A DNA stretch of 64,000 nucleotides from Ovis canadensis (taxonomy: Eukaryota > Chordata > Mammalia > Artiodactyla > Bovidae), in contig NC_091245.1 of assembly GCF_042477335.2 (NCBI RefSeq), forward strand, positions 87,582,501-87,646,500, read 5' to 3'. Positions 1-11,151 of the stretch are shown here, piece by piece. The notes beneath the pieces are model-generated. The model was not told where the DNA came from, did no database searches, and saw only the letters and a program-made list of their open reading frames with translations. Position 1 is the first letter of the stretch. Each line of letters starts with the position of its first letter. The translations under genes and the position numbers were made by a program.

Positions 1-212
1 TCTGTGGAGGTTCTCGATTCAGTTCAGTTCAGTTCATTCGCTCAGTCGTGTCCGACTCTTTGCGACCCCATGAATTGTAGCACACCAAGCCTCCCTGCCT
101 GTCACCAACTCCCGGAGTTCACTCAGACTCACGTCCATCGAGTCGGTGATACCATCCAGCCATCTCATCCTCTGTCATCTCCTTCTCCTCCTGCCCTCAA
201 TCCCTCCCAGCA

Positions 213-1235
213 TCAGAGTCTTTTCCAATGAGTCAACTCTTCGCATGAGGTGCCAAAGTACTGGAGTTTCAGCTTTAGCATCATTCCTTCCAAACAAATC
301 CCAGGGCTGATCTCCTTCAGAATGGACTGGTTGGATCTCCTTGAAGTCCAAGGGACTCTCAAGAGTCTTCTCCAACACCACAGTTCAAAAGCATCAATTC
401 TTCGGTGCTCAGCCTTCTTCACAGTCCAACTCTCACATCCATATATGACCACTGAGAAAACCATAGCCTTGACTAGACAGACCTTAGTCAGCAAAGTAAT
501 GTCTCTGCTTTTGAATATGCTTTCTAGGTTGGTCATAGCTTTCCTTCCAAGGAGGAAGTGTCTTTTAATTTCATGGCTGCAATCACCATCTGCAGTGATT
601 TTGGAGCCCCCAAAAATAAAGTCTGACACTGTTTCCACTGTTTCCCCATCTATTTTCCATGAAGTGATGGGACCGGATGCCATGATCTTCGTTTTCTGAA
701 TGTTGAGCTTTAAGCCAACTTTTTCACTCTCCTCTTTCACTGTCATCAAGAGGCTCTTTAGTTCCTCTTCACTTTCTGCCATAAGGGTGGTGTCATCTGC
801 ATATCTGAGGTGATTGATATTTCTCCCGGCAATCTTGATTCCAGCTTGTGTTTCGTCCAGTCCAGCGTTTCTCATGATGTACTCTGCATAGAAGTTAAAT
901 AAGCAGGGTGACAATATACAGCCTTGACGCACTCCTTTTCCTATTTGGAACCAGTCTGTTGTTCCATGCCCAGTTCTAACTGTTGCTTCCTGACCTGCAT
1001 ACAGATTTCTCAAGAGGCAGGTCAGGTGGTCTGGTATTCCCATCTCTCTCAGAATTTTCCACAGTTTATTGTGATCCACACAGTCAAAGGCTTTGGCATA
1101 GTCAATAAAGCAGAAATAGATGTTTTTCTGGAACTCTCTTGCTTTTTCCATGATCCAGTGGATGTTGGCAATTTGATCTCTGGTTCCTCTTCCTTTTCTA
1201 AGACCAACTTGAACATTAGGAAGTTCACAGTTCAT
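213..1235 (-). pseudogene. BovB reverse transcriptase domain, open 340-codon stretch
   Basis: A 340-codon open stretch covering most of the BovB reverse transcriptase. Visible motifs in order: FIDYAKAFDCVDH (palm motif A, catalytic Asp), RQGCILSP (motif B), YADDT (motif C, catalytic Asp pair), then the C-terminal part with GCESW and [10 protein letters not shown], a region typical of RTE/BovB proteins. The endonuclease half lies in separate frames upstream (2349-3050). This is therefore a fragment of one LINE polyprotein, not a host gene. The start Met is arbitrary because homologous sequence continues upstream in another frame. Confidence 0.9.
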
Positions 1236-2348
1236 GTATTGTTGAAGCCTAGTGGAGAATTTTGAGCATTACTTTACTAGCATGTGAGATGAGTGCAATT
1301 GTGTGGTAGTTTGAGCATTCTCTGGCATTGCCTTTCTTTGGGATTGGAATGAAAACTGACCTTTTCCAGTCCTGTGGCCACTGCTGAGTTTTCCAAATTT
1401 GCTGACATATTGAGTGCAGCACTTTCACAGCATCATCTTTCAGGATTTGAAACAGCTCAACTGGAATTCCATCACCTCCACTAGCTTTGTTCGTAGTGAT
1501 GCTTTCTAAGGCCCACTTGACTTCACATTCCAGGATGTCTGGCTCTAGATGAGTGATTACACCATCATGATTATCCGGGTCGTGAAGATCTTTTTTGTAC
1601 AGTTCTTCTGTGTATTCTTGCTACCTCTTCTGAATATCTTCTGCTTCTGTTAGGTCCATACCATTTCTGTCCTTTATCGAGCCCATCTTTGCATGAAATG
1701 TTCTCTTGGTATCTCTAATTTTCTTGAAGAGATCTCTAGTTTTTCCCATTCTGTTCTTTTCCTCTATTTCTTTGCATTGATCACTGAAGAAGGCTTTCTT
1801 ATCTCTTCTTGCTATTCTTTGGAACTCTGCATTCAGATGCTTATATCTTTCCTTTTCTCCTTTGCTTTTTGCTTCTCTTCTTTTCACAGCTATTTGTAAG
1901 GCCTCCCCAGACAGCCATTTTGCTTTTTTGCATTTCTTTTCCATGGGGATGGTCTTGATCCCTGTCTCCTGTACAATGTCACGAACCTCATTCTATAGTT
2001 CATCAAGCACTCTATCTATCAGATCTAGGCCCTTAAATCTATTTCTCACTTCCACTGTATAATCATAAGGGATTTGATTTAGGTCATACCTGAATGGTCT
2101 AGTGGTTTTCCCTACTTTCTTCAATTTAAGTCTGAATTTGGCAATAAGGAGTTCATGATCTGAGCCACAGTCAGCTCCTGGTCTTGTTTTTGTTGACTGT
2201 ATAGAGCTTCTCCATCTTTGGCTGCAAAGAATATAATCAGTCTGATTTCGGTGTTGACCATCTGGTGATGTCCATGTGTAGAGTCTTCTCTTGCGTTGTT
2301 GGAAGAGGGTATTTGCTATGACCAGTGCATTTTCTTGGCAAAACTCTA

Positions 2349-3050
2349 TTATCTTTGCCCTGCTTCATTCCTCATTCCAAGGCCAAATTTGCCTGTTACT
2401 CCAGGTGTTTCCTGACTTCCTACTTTTGCATTGCAGTCCCCTATAATGAAGAGGACATCTTTTTTGGGTGTTAGTTCTACAAGGTCTTGTAGATCTTCAT
2501 AGAACCGTTCAACTTCAGCTTCTTCAGCGTTACTGGTTGGGGCATAGACTTGGATTACCGTGATATTGAATGGTTTGCCTTGCAAACAAACAGAGATCAT
2601 TCTGTCATTTTTGAGATTCCATCCAAGTACTGCATTTTGGACTCTTTTGTTGACCATGATGGCTACTCCATTTCTTCTGAGGGATTCCTGCCCACAGCAG
2701 TAGATATAATGGTCATCTGAGTTAAACTCACCCATTCCAGTCCATTTTAGTTTGCTGATTCCTAGAATGTCGACGTTCACTCTTGCCATCTCTTGTTTGA
2801 CTACTTCCAATTTGCCTTGATTCATGGATCTGACATTCCAGGTTCCTATGCAATATTTCTCTTTACAGCATTGGACCTTGCTTCTATCACCAGTCACATC
2901 CACAGCTGGGTATTGTTTTTGCTTTGGCTCCATCCCTTCATTCTTTCTGGAGTTATTTCTCCACTGATCTCCAGTAGCATATTGGGCACCTACTGACCTG
3001 GGAAGTTCCTCTTTCAGTATCCAATTATTTTGCCTTTTCATACTGTTCAT
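2349..3050 (-). pseudogene. BovB apurinic/apyrimidinic-type endonuclease domain fragment
   Basis: A 233-codon stretch with the exonuclease-endonuclease-phosphatase fold signature of non-LTR retrotransposons: TWNVRSMNQGK near the start, then VDILGISKLKW (the usual catalytic Glu position reads Lys here; established elements have E), QVYAPTS, and IIGDCNAKVG (GDxNA motif). It ends before the catalytic His region. The position-specific Lys suggests that the nicking activity is impaired. It belongs to the same BovB as the RT fragment at 213-1235. Confidence 0.85.
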
Positions 3051-3120
3051 GGGGTTCTGAAGGCAAGAATGCTGAAGTGGTTTGCCATTCCCTTCTCCAG
3101 TGGACCAGTCATCACATATA

Positions 3121-3380
3121 CCTCAGAATTCCTGTGGTTCTCCAGCTGCACTGAGCCCCAGAGGCTGGGCACCAGGACTGGGTGACTTCTGCATCCCCTC
3201 TGGGCCTGATACAGTGACTCATACAGGGGGGAGAGTCAGATCAGTGAATGTAACTTAAAATGAATGTATGATCCTGTCTCTGAGACAGAATCATGAGTAA
3301 CTGGAAGAAGTAAAGAGAGGGAAGGAAACTGCCCACTATAAAGACTTCAAGATACAATCCTCCCTGATGTATTGAGGGTT
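3121..3380 (-). other. Inverted block of GSTM intron 7 in copy A
   Basis: Read in reverse complement, this stretch aligns along its length with intron 7 of the other copies (about 10590-10810 in B, 37280-37540 in C, 47820-48080 in D). The shared landmark is cattcactgatctga followed by a ctcaggcaca-like run. Neighbouring intron 7 sequence from about 3440 onward is in normal orientation. The block abuts the 5' end of the antisense BovB at 19-3107. Confidence 0.8.
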
Positions 3381-3502
3381 TGGCTCTAGATGCCCACAAT
3401 ACAGTGAAGCAAGTCACATAGCTTTTTTGGTTTCTCAGGGCATGTGAAAGTTGTTTGTAGTATACTGTAGCCTGTAAAATGTGCAATAGCATTATACCTA
3501 AA

Positions 3503-3519
3503 TATATATATATATATAT
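3503..3519. repeat. Short (TA)n microsatellite
   Basis: About eight TA units inside intron 7 of copy A. The paralogous position in B has no such run, so it grew after the copies separated. Confidence 0.8.
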
Positions 3520-3555
3520 GTTTATCTTAATTTAAATATCCTTTATTGCTGGGCA

Positions 3556-3681
3556 TTACTTCTCTGGCAGTCCAATGGTTAGGACTCCATGCTTTCACTG
3601 CCAGGGGCCTGGGTTTGATTCGTGCTCTGGAATCTAAGATCCCACATGCTGCACATCTCGGCCAAACAAACAAACAAACAG
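3556..3681 (+). mobile_element. tRNA-Glu-derived SINE (CHR type)
   Basis: Starts with the CHR-like head (ggcagtccaatggttaggac), has the B-box-like ggtttgattc region, and ends in an (aaac)n tail. It lies in intron 7 of copy A and is absent from the aligned position in copy B (about 11975). Confidence 0.8.
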
Positions 3682-4250
3682 ACCTGAAACTTTCTTGCCA
3701 AAAAATGCTGAGACCTTCATCTGAGTCTTAAAGGAGTTTGATTTTTTTGCCACAGTAACATCAAAGATCACTGATCATAGATCGACATAACAAAGATAAT
3801 CATAATGAAAAAGTAGAAATATTGGGAAAATCACCAAAGATGACACAGAGACAGAAAGTGAGCAAGTGTGGTTGGAAAAATGGCATCAGTTGACTTGCTC
3901 AGTGATGGTTGACACGAGGCTTCAGGCTGTGAAATACGCAAAACGTGCGAATCGCAGTAGTTTGACGTGGACTGGAATGAGGGGTGGCTGTGTATTCTCA
4001 TCTCTGGGTATATACAGCAGCTAACACGGCCTGTTCTCCATGTGTGGCAGGTCTTAGTAAGACACCATGTTAGTTACAGGAAACTGAAGAGGTAACTTAT
4101 CAGAACTGGGGACCCTAGGAAGATTGTTTTTTGCTGATTGCTTCACTTCCACAAGGAAGGGTTGGACCAGGGTTCCAACTCAAATCCTGGAGTGGAACTG
4201 TGTGAGCCCCAGAGGGGCAGCAGACCTGACCTTCTTTCTCCCACCCTCAG

Positions 4251-4340
4251 GGCCTGAAGAAGATCTCTGCCTACATGAAGTCCAGCCGCTTCCTCCCACG
4301 CCCTGTGTATTCAAAGATGGCCGTGTGGGGCAACAAGTAG
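4251..4340 (+). CDS. GSTM: GSTM copy A, terminal exon 8 (mu-class glutathione S-transferase); exons 1-7 lie outside the window
   Basis: The exon follows a good acceptor (polypyrimidine tract, ccctcag) and encodes the standard 29-residue mu-class C-terminus: [14 protein letters not shown], then LPRPVYSKMAVWGNK and a TAG stop. Mu-class GSTs are cytosolic dimers that conjugate glutathione to electrophiles; this tail helps form the substrate (H) site. Residue 210 (human M1 numbering) is Ser, as in human GSTM1, unlike the Leu in copies C and D. No exon 7 lies between position 1 and here, because the visible intron 7 is filled by a BovB. Whether the gene upstream is intact cannot be judged. The tail itself shows no damage. 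Confidence 0.9.
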   Translation, partial: GLKKISAYMKSSRFLPRPVYSKMAVWGNK

Positions 4341-4795
4341 TGCTCTGGACGGCAGGAGATGGAGCGAGGAGCCAGTGCTGTGTGTGGAGAGCCGCTGAAG
4401 CTTCCTGCTCCCCAGAACCAGATGTTTTGCTTCCTCCTTCTTTCTTTCCATTGGTCACACTTGGGCCTTATTTGGCCCCAACTCTTTCCCAACCCCATTC
4501 ATCCAGGATCTTTAAGCTCTACAGCACCCCTCTCTTCTTCAGTGAAGTCACCCCCTGACGTTATGCTTTCTGCTCTAAAGCCAACCAGATCATCCTTCCT
4601 TTCCATGTTGCTGGGTTTTTTTTTTTTCCCCCTGCTATGAGTAGCCTGACCAGATCCCTTGGCTTGGAGAGCTCAAGCCTGAACCCCCAGCACTGCCCTG
4701 AAGACCAGGACAGGCCTAGTATGCAGGCCTTGTTCTCCCAGCGTGGGCCCTGCCCAGCCCTGCCGATCACCAATAAAGCCTTAACCACACCTGCT
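4341..4795 (+). other. 3' untranslated region of GSTM copy A
   Basis: Continues from the TAG stop to a canonical AATAAA at 4772-4777, with cleavage expected about 15-20 bases later. It aligns well with the 3' relic of pseudogene B (13237-13690) and less well with C and D, so A and B form one 3'-end subgroup. Confidence 0.8.
4772..4777 (+). terminator. Poly(A) signal AATAAA of GSTM copy A
   Basis: Canonical hexamer about 430 bases after the stop codon, matched in position by AATAAA in pseudogene B and by the variant AGTAAA in copies C and D. Confidence 0.85.
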
Positions 4796-5705
4796 ATGTC
4801 TTACCTTTTTTCCTCCTGACCATCTGAACTGTCTAACTGGCCCTGCAGCTTCCTAGGAATGAAGTGGTGATGCTGGCAGTGTCTGGGTGCATGAGGATCC
4901 TGTCTGGTAGTAGGATGTTCTGAGACTTCCTGTTCCCATTTCTGAGGCCCTCAGAGCAGGAGTCCTCGAAGGGCTCCTTTTATTATAGAAGGGAGGCCTC
5001 TTCCTGAGCCTCCATCTCTCATCCATTCCCCCTCCTTATTAAGAGCTCAGGCGCCCTCTGTTGGCTGCTGCGCAGCTGTTATTCAGGACCTTCTTTCTGG
5101 GTTACTTCCTCATTTTCTTAGCTACCCACGAGGTAAATTTCTTCAGTCCTCGCATATCTGAAGATGTGTTGCTAGTGTACACTAAAGTAATGTTTTTATT
5201 GGTTATACGATTCTGGTATAAGGACCTTCAGGCCTCTGATGCAATTAGACACAGCTAGAATTAAGCCTTGTTTGTGGGAAGGGTGATGCCAGTCTCTCTT
5301 GAATATCTGATGGATATATATATATTTTTTAACTTAAGGCACTTGCTTTTCAGTTCTTGCCAATGTGAGGTATCCAAGTCCAGAGTCTATATAGAGATCT
5401 TGGGGCTGTTGTGTTTTTACTTCACATCCTTCTATGAGTATACTAAGTTTCCTGGTCTCCTTTTTATCAGGCACCATTCATCACTGCTTTGCATCCTCTG
5501 GAAGTAATTTCAAATCACCCTGTCCAGTGGTCTGCTTAAGAGAAAGTTTCTAGGACCTCAGGAGTTCACAGACCATGCTACCATAAATAGTTGTTTACAT
5601 TGGGGTCTAGTATTCAGTCAAGACTCAGTTGGGAGAAAATGTTACAAATCACAAAGGACTTTTATCCAAAAATATTTAGCTAAAAATATAACCAATGAAA
5701 AGAAG

Positions 5706-5831
5706 AGGCCTAAGTGGCTTTTTGGCCACAATACGTGGCTTGTAGGATCTCAGTTTCCCAACCACAGGTTGAACCCAGGCCCTGGCATTGAAAGCTCAGA
5801 ATCCTAAACACTAGGCCACCAGGGAACTCCA
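5706..5831 (-). mobile_element. tRNA-Glu-derived SINE (CHR type), antisense
   Basis: Read on the minus strand it gives the usual head (gagttccctggtggcctag) and the ggttcaacc B-box region. It is absent from the paralogous site near 18960. Confidence 0.8.
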
Positions 5832-5849
5832 AGGCCCACGTCTTGACTG

Positions 5850-6620
5850 GGCATTACAAAAGAGAATATCCCAAAGGCCAGTCAGCATATGAAAAGGTGC
5901 CCAACAATATTGGATTTGGGGAAGTTATGAACACAGTTAATCCAATTATATACCCACACAGGCTAAAATTAAAAGGACCAACAATTATTCACAAATATGT
6001 GCGGTAACTGGAACCATCACTCACTGCTGGTGGAACAACCACTTTGGAATACGAACAGCACTTCCTGGAACTAAACATAACATCTACCCTATGCCCCTGG
6101 AATGCCATGCCTTGTTATATACTAATGAGGATGTGTGCTTATGTCTTAAACAGACATGTACCATAGTGTTCAAAGCGGCTTTATATGAAAAAGCCAAGAA
6201 CTGGCAACTTTCCAATGTCTGGCAATGCAAGAATGGACAGATAAGCTGGGATATGTTATATAAGTCCATTATACAAATTCACTATTCATATGATGGATTA
6301 TTATACAATATATATACTTATGATGAAAATATTATGAAGGGCTACTGCTACACACAATAATATGAATGACTCTCAGAGACACAATGTGGACAAAAGGATG
6401 TAGACACCAAATGCACCTACTACATCCTTCTATTTACATGATCATTAATAGGCAAAATAAGTCCAGAGTAACAGAGGTCAGCTGAATGGTGAGCTTGTCT
6501 TTGTTGAAGAGATTATGCAGGGCTGGAAATGTTCTCTATCTTGACCCAGGTGGTGATTCCATAAAAATATACATATCTAAAAACCCACTGAGTTGTCCAC
6601 TTAAGATGGTGCACCTTACT
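5850..6620 (+). mobile_element. Old L1 LINE fragment (end of ORF2 and 3' UTR)
   Basis: The order of motifs is that of a mammalian L1 3' part in sense orientation: the 'cactgctggtggaacaacc / cactttgga' block, an 'aagccaagaactggcaac' block, a 'ggattattatacaatat' block, then 'tatttacatga'. It is highly diverged. The beginning also occurs at about 18960-19145 in the duplicated spacer, so the insertion predates that duplication. Confidence 0.7.
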
Positions 6621-8460
6621 GCTTGTGATGGACATAGTCACGGTCTCACTGTTACATTGCTTATGTTTTTCTTTATCATCAGTCTTCCCTGTAGGATATA
6701 AATACCTTTCAGGCAGGCATTTCTGTCTCTTCTTGTTCCTGGTCTTACAGGTGTTTGTATACAACCAGAACAGCACCTGGAAGATACTGGGTGTTCAATG
6801 AAGAGTTATTAAGCTAGTGGTGTTTACTATTAGGAGGATCACTTCAAGTATTCACTTGATTTTTACTCATGCCTACTTCTTTGGGTACATGTAATTTGTG
6901 CGTACATACATTTTTAGGTTCTGCTCTTTTTTCTCTTAATGTTTCCCTTAAAAATCTATACCTATTAGCCATACACTTGTGCACATACTACTAAGTATTT
7001 ACTGGATATGTCTCATTGCTTCCAGTAGATAAAGTGTGATTTGCCTAGTCAGTCACTCACTACTGGGCAATGTGGGGTTTTCTATTTTTTACTTTTCCTT
7101 ACGATAGTGTCATCTTAAGCTGATGTTTTCCTCTGGTTTGTGGCCCTTATTTGGTAGATCCCCTAGCAGATACTAGAAGGCAAAATGTGAGAATGGTTTT
7201 AAGCTTTAATAGCAGACTATTTTATTGCTCTGTAGAGAGAGTAACTTACTTGATGGTGCCCCCAGCAAGGCACGTGGGCCTCTTTTTCCTGTACCTTAGG
7301 CACTTGGGGTGTCACAATTTCATCATATGCTAATTTTATGGGCTCATTATCATAGCCTGCTGTTTCCCACCTTTACATTTTTCTAATTGTTTATTGGCTG
7401 TGCATGTTTCCACTTGCTGAATAAATCCCAGCCTATAAATCTCCCTGTGTCCTATGCTCGCCTCATTACTCATTTAATTCTGGATCACAGTTAAAAGGTG
7501 GAGTGATGGTAGTCACAACGTTTATTTAATGGGCAAAGTGGAACTTATTGTGGTTCTATTCCAGCTTATTATCTAGAGCAAATGAACACCCACATTGAAT
7601 ATGATAATAAATATGTTTTTAAAGCAAAATATAAGAGCTAAAGTAATCCATTTTTACAGGACTTATGAATTAGAGGGGACTGGCTGAGATGCCTTATAAA
7701 AGAACTCTAAGTAGGTTTGGAGAGAAGAGGTCCTCTTTTCCACTGGTCAATCTTCTTGACATTGTCATTATTTTAAGGTCTTTAAAGGGCAAGTTATGTG
7801 TCAGTCTGCATGTTTTGCCAATTTGATGTATATGAGTGTCTCTAGAAGGTCTTGAGTGATGGGCCAACAGCGGTAATTGAGATACACTGTGGTCCTGTCC
7901 ATCACCAATATTCTTATGTGGCAGTCACTAGATGCTTACATATTAAACTTTCAATCACCCTACAAGGGTGACAAAAACAGGTCTTAGTCTAGACACTGAG
8001 TTCGCAGTGACTTGTTGCAAATTTCTGTATAATCTTCTCAGTCATGTGGGTTTTTTATTATTATTATTTTGTTTTTCAAATTTCTTTTCCTGTTTCTCAG
8101 GGCCAGGGAGGTTTCCAGCTGTGATCCGAGAGGCAGGGCCAGCCAACCCAGCCCTTCACCTGTGGTGTAATGGGGTTGCTCCACCTCTGTTGCAGGGCCA
8201 CCCCACTGGCCCAGGGGCTGGAAGCTGGCCTTTAGACTGTCGCAGGAGCTGTGGACCCCAGCGCCTGGCTGTGGGGAGCATGGCTGTCCAGGCTTCTCCT
8301 GAGCACGCCACTGCTTTTCAGACACGGGTGTCCTGGTGGCCGCCTGACCCAGCTCCCCCAGTCTAAGTGGGCACCTAAGCAGGGCTGTGCTGTGAGAGCC
8401 ACACCAAAGACCTCCCCCAAAATTGCCCCTTGGGGGACATGATTTAACAATCCATTCAGT

Positions 8461-9375
8461 TCTTCCCGGTGTAGGTTTGAAATTTTTCTTCTTAGCATTG
8501 TTTCTTATTTTCCATATTTTTCCCCTTGAACTTAGTTTCTTTTCTAAAATCCTGCAGCCCTAGTTTGTCTGCATTTCTTTATTCAAAGTAATATAAGTGG
8601 GCAATTTTCTTTTCTGATATCCCACTTGGCAGATTCTTGTCAATGTTTATTTTCATTTTCTTATTTTCAAGTGAAAAATATATTCCTTTGTTTGGCATAT
8701 TCTAAGCTTACACAGACAACATTTAACAATCTTTAAAAAATTAAATTAGGGCACATTTAAATCTTAATGTTTGTATTTATTTATATGACATAATTTAGTA
8801 TTCTGAGGTTATTTCACATAGAATTTCTGTTAATTCACTAGAGAGTTCAGAATGTCAGCACTAGAGTTGGAGGGAATTATGGAAGGCCATGCAGGAGACC
8901 AGAGGCTGGACTTCTTGACTGGATAGTGGACACTATATGTTCTGGTGTCCTGCACCATGTTCTCTAAAATATTAGAACCTGTCAACATTTTATAGTCAAG
9001 AGAGAGCACATGTAAATCCAGAAGATGTGGCCACATTGACTCTGAATATCAGCGAGGCAACCACTGGCTGCATCACACCCTGCATCACTCTTGTTTCAGA
9101 CACCCAGCGCAGGTGTCTGGAGCTGAGCGGTGACAGGGTTAGGAACAGTGTGGTTTTTGCCCTTTGCCTCCCCATTGCCTCTCACACATGGGAGGTGGTA
9201 CCCATAGGAGTCTAGTGAACACAGGTGGGTTGAATTGCAGCCCGGGCACCGAGCCAGGTTCAGTCGGAAAACATGGCTGCTCACCTGGCAGCTGGGATCA
9301 GACACAGCCCCGGGAGGCCTGCTCTCTGCCAGGGAGTCAGTGTCTGAGGGCAGTGACAACTGTTCTTTCCTTCAG
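8461..9375 (+). other. 5' flank of pseudogene B: distal GSTM upstream DNA fused to intron 5
   Basis: 8461-9085 aligns with DNA lying 2.5-3 kb upstream of copy C (30480-31065) and with 58500-59520 upstream of E. From about 9110 the sequence aligns instead with intron 5 (C 35695-35956; D 46678-46939). The join at about 9085-9112 marks loss of the promoter and exons 1-5. Confidence 0.8.
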
Positions 9376-9869
9376 GAGAAAATGAAACCTGCATAATTGG
9401 AGGGAATCCCTCTAAAGATGAAGCTTTTATCCCAATTTCTGGGGAAAGGCGTTGGTTTTCAGGGGACAAGGGAAGTGGGGAGGGGGGCAGATTTGAGAGC
9501 CAGAAGTTCATTTTGCCCAGGTTCAGAGTTAAAAGCCCATTCTTGCTTTGCCTTTCTGCAGCTCACCTATGTGGATTTATCGACTTATGACATCATTGAC
9601 CTGCACCACAGATTGGAACTCAAGTGCCTGGATGAGTTCACAAACCTAAAAGACTTCCTCGACCGCTTTGAAGTAATTCTCCTGAACTTCTCACTATTTA
9701 TATCTCTTCTGTCTTCTCCAGGATACTTTCTTAGTCTTGGGGCTAAAAATTAAGAATATCTACCATTTATCAATGATTGATTTATACCAGGATATCTGCT
9801 GAGCATCTTACATATATTGTGTTTCATCTTTGCAACATTTCTACATGGTAGAAGAATTATCACCTCCAT

Positions 9870-9965
9870 CTTTTTAAATTAATTATTTTAACTGGAGGAT
9901 AATTTCTTTACAATATTGTAGTGGTTGTTGCCATACATTGACATGAATCACCCATGGGTGCACAT
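9870..9965 (-). mobile_element. Ruminant L1 3' tail, antisense
   Basis: The run ctggaggataatttctttac, acaatattgtagtgg and catgaatcacccatggg is the reverse complement of a common ruminant L1 3' end. It lies in intron 7 of pseudogene B and is missing from C and D. Confidence 0.65.
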
Positions 9966-10305
9966 TATCACCTCTGTCTTAAGTAGTAAGGAATTAAGTT
10001 GAAAGGACAAGTAATTGCTGAAGATCACAGACAGCCTGTGCTGGGCTCCCAGTGAGAGCATCTGGCTTCTATGTGCAACAGTCAGTGGTTCTCTGTTTCT
10101 TGTACTGAAAAGATAAGCTCAGGTCCTTTTCTTGTCTGAGTTCACAGCCCTGGACAGTATGCAGTGTGATTAGTAGAATGAGACACAGAAGAATTGATAT
10201 CAAGTAACAAAGACAGACACAGTTTTTTCTCCTGGTTCCTGGGGAGCTTAGCAGCAATCATGTCCTCACCTGGGGTTGTATTATGATTCCTAGGACTAAC
10301 TGGGG

Positions 10306-10512
10306 GCTTCTCTGGGGGCTCAGTGGTAAAGAATCTGCCGGCAATGCAGAGCCAGATTCGATCCCTGGGTTGAGGGGGATCCCTTGGAGGCGGGCATGCC
10401 AACCCACTCCAGTATTCTTACCTAGAGAATCCCATGGACAGAGGAGACAGGTGGCTGCAGCCCATGGGGTCGTACAGAGTCAGACGTGACAGAAACGTCT
10501 AAGCAGCTGCCC
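10306..10512 (+). mobile_element. Bov-tA SINE (tRNA-Glu head plus Bov-A)
   Basis: A tRNA-derived head (gggggctcagtggtaaagaa) followed by the Bov-A body with ccaacccactccagtattc and gagtcagacgtgac. It lies in intron 7 of copy B. Flanks carry ctaactgg / ctaattga, a possible weak target duplication. Confidence 0.85.
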
Positions 10513-11054
10513 CAGGACTAATTGACGCTGACATTTGAAAACACAGGTAGATACCCATGTGGAAGTACTTTTCTTGACACCTCTTGTGACCACTACTCTT
10601 CCCTTTCTGTCTTCCTTTCCTTCTTCCTTCCAGTTTCCCCTGATTCTGTCTCAGGGTGTGCTAGTACATCATTTTAAGTCACATTCACTGATCTGACCCT
10701 CTCCTGTGTATGAGGCACTGAATCAGGCACAGGGGAGATACAGAAGTCACATAGTCCTGGTGCCCAACCTCTGGGGCTCAGTGTATCTGGAGAACTATAG
10801 CAGCCCCAAGCTGTGTGGTGTGGGTGGAGCCACCTTGGTTCTGGAAGAGCACAGCCTGACCTCATTTCCCAACTCACCACTGGTGCCCTCAGTCAACCAA
10901 CTAGAGAGCGACCAAGTCTGCTTTAGGTCAGGTTTGGGAATTTGAAGCTCTAGTCCAGTAGGTTTTCCACCTACGCTCTGCTTTCTATTCCCCCTCTCCA
11001 TCATGGAGTCTCTTTTCTCAGCTAGTTCTCATCAGTTCTGGTTCTGGTCCAACC

Positions 11055-11151
11055 TGATCCGCCTTGGGAAAGAAAATCTGTCACTGCTTCCACTTTTTTT
11101 CCTCCTATTTGCCCAGAAGTGATGGGACCAGATGCCATGATCCGCCTTGGG
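11055..11151 (+). repeat. 69-bp internal BovB fragment flanked by a 14-bp direct repeat
   Basis: 11069-11137 is a copy of an internal BovB stretch (the aaagaaaatctgtcactg ... gatgcca segment). It is almost identical to the reading at about 12607-12675 in the nearby BovB on the same strand. It is flanked by tgatccgccttggg at 11055-11068 and 11138-11151. In the aligned intron of C (37760) and D (48310) the flanks are contiguous with no insert. Confidence 0.8.

Larger units (their letters stand above)
19..3107 (-). mobile_element. BovB LINE (RTE clade), near full length, in intron 7 of GSTM copy A
   Basis: Antisense BovB. Its 3' tail (seen on + as the repeated ttcag motif followed by a Bov-A-like block) begins near 19. 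The 5' part reaches about 3107, lacking roughly the first 100 bases compared with the copy at 19190. On the minus strand, an endonuclease-type reading frame (2349-3050), a linker frame (1621-1944) and a reverse-transcriptase frame (213-1235) lie in 5' to 3' order, so the element is collinear but split by several frame breaks. It is unlikely to be mobile. It sits opposite to the GSTM genes, directly beside an inverted block of intron 7. Confidence 0.95.
4796..8460. other. Intergenic spacer 1, no gene seen
   Basis: A/T-rich spacer after copy A. It is a diverged duplicate of pieces of the later spacer: 4796-5300 matches 13691-14700, 5410-5990 matches 18700-19150, and 6860-8430 matches 25730-27800. 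It contains one antisense SINE and an old L1 3' part. The end (8090-8430) is G/C-richer and conserved between the duplicates, but open frames in it are not preserved. I see no coding exon. Confidence 0.7.

Noticed and set aside
8100-8433. G/C-rich segment with open frames, repeated at 27480-27800, considered as an exon
   Set aside because: Frames are not conserved between the two copies, no clear splice signals or known domain. Treated as duplicated spacer.
9562-9672. Exon 7 of copy B as part of a working gene, since its frame and splice sites are intact
   Set aside because: Neighbouring exons are absent or destroyed, and no promoter or start codon remains.
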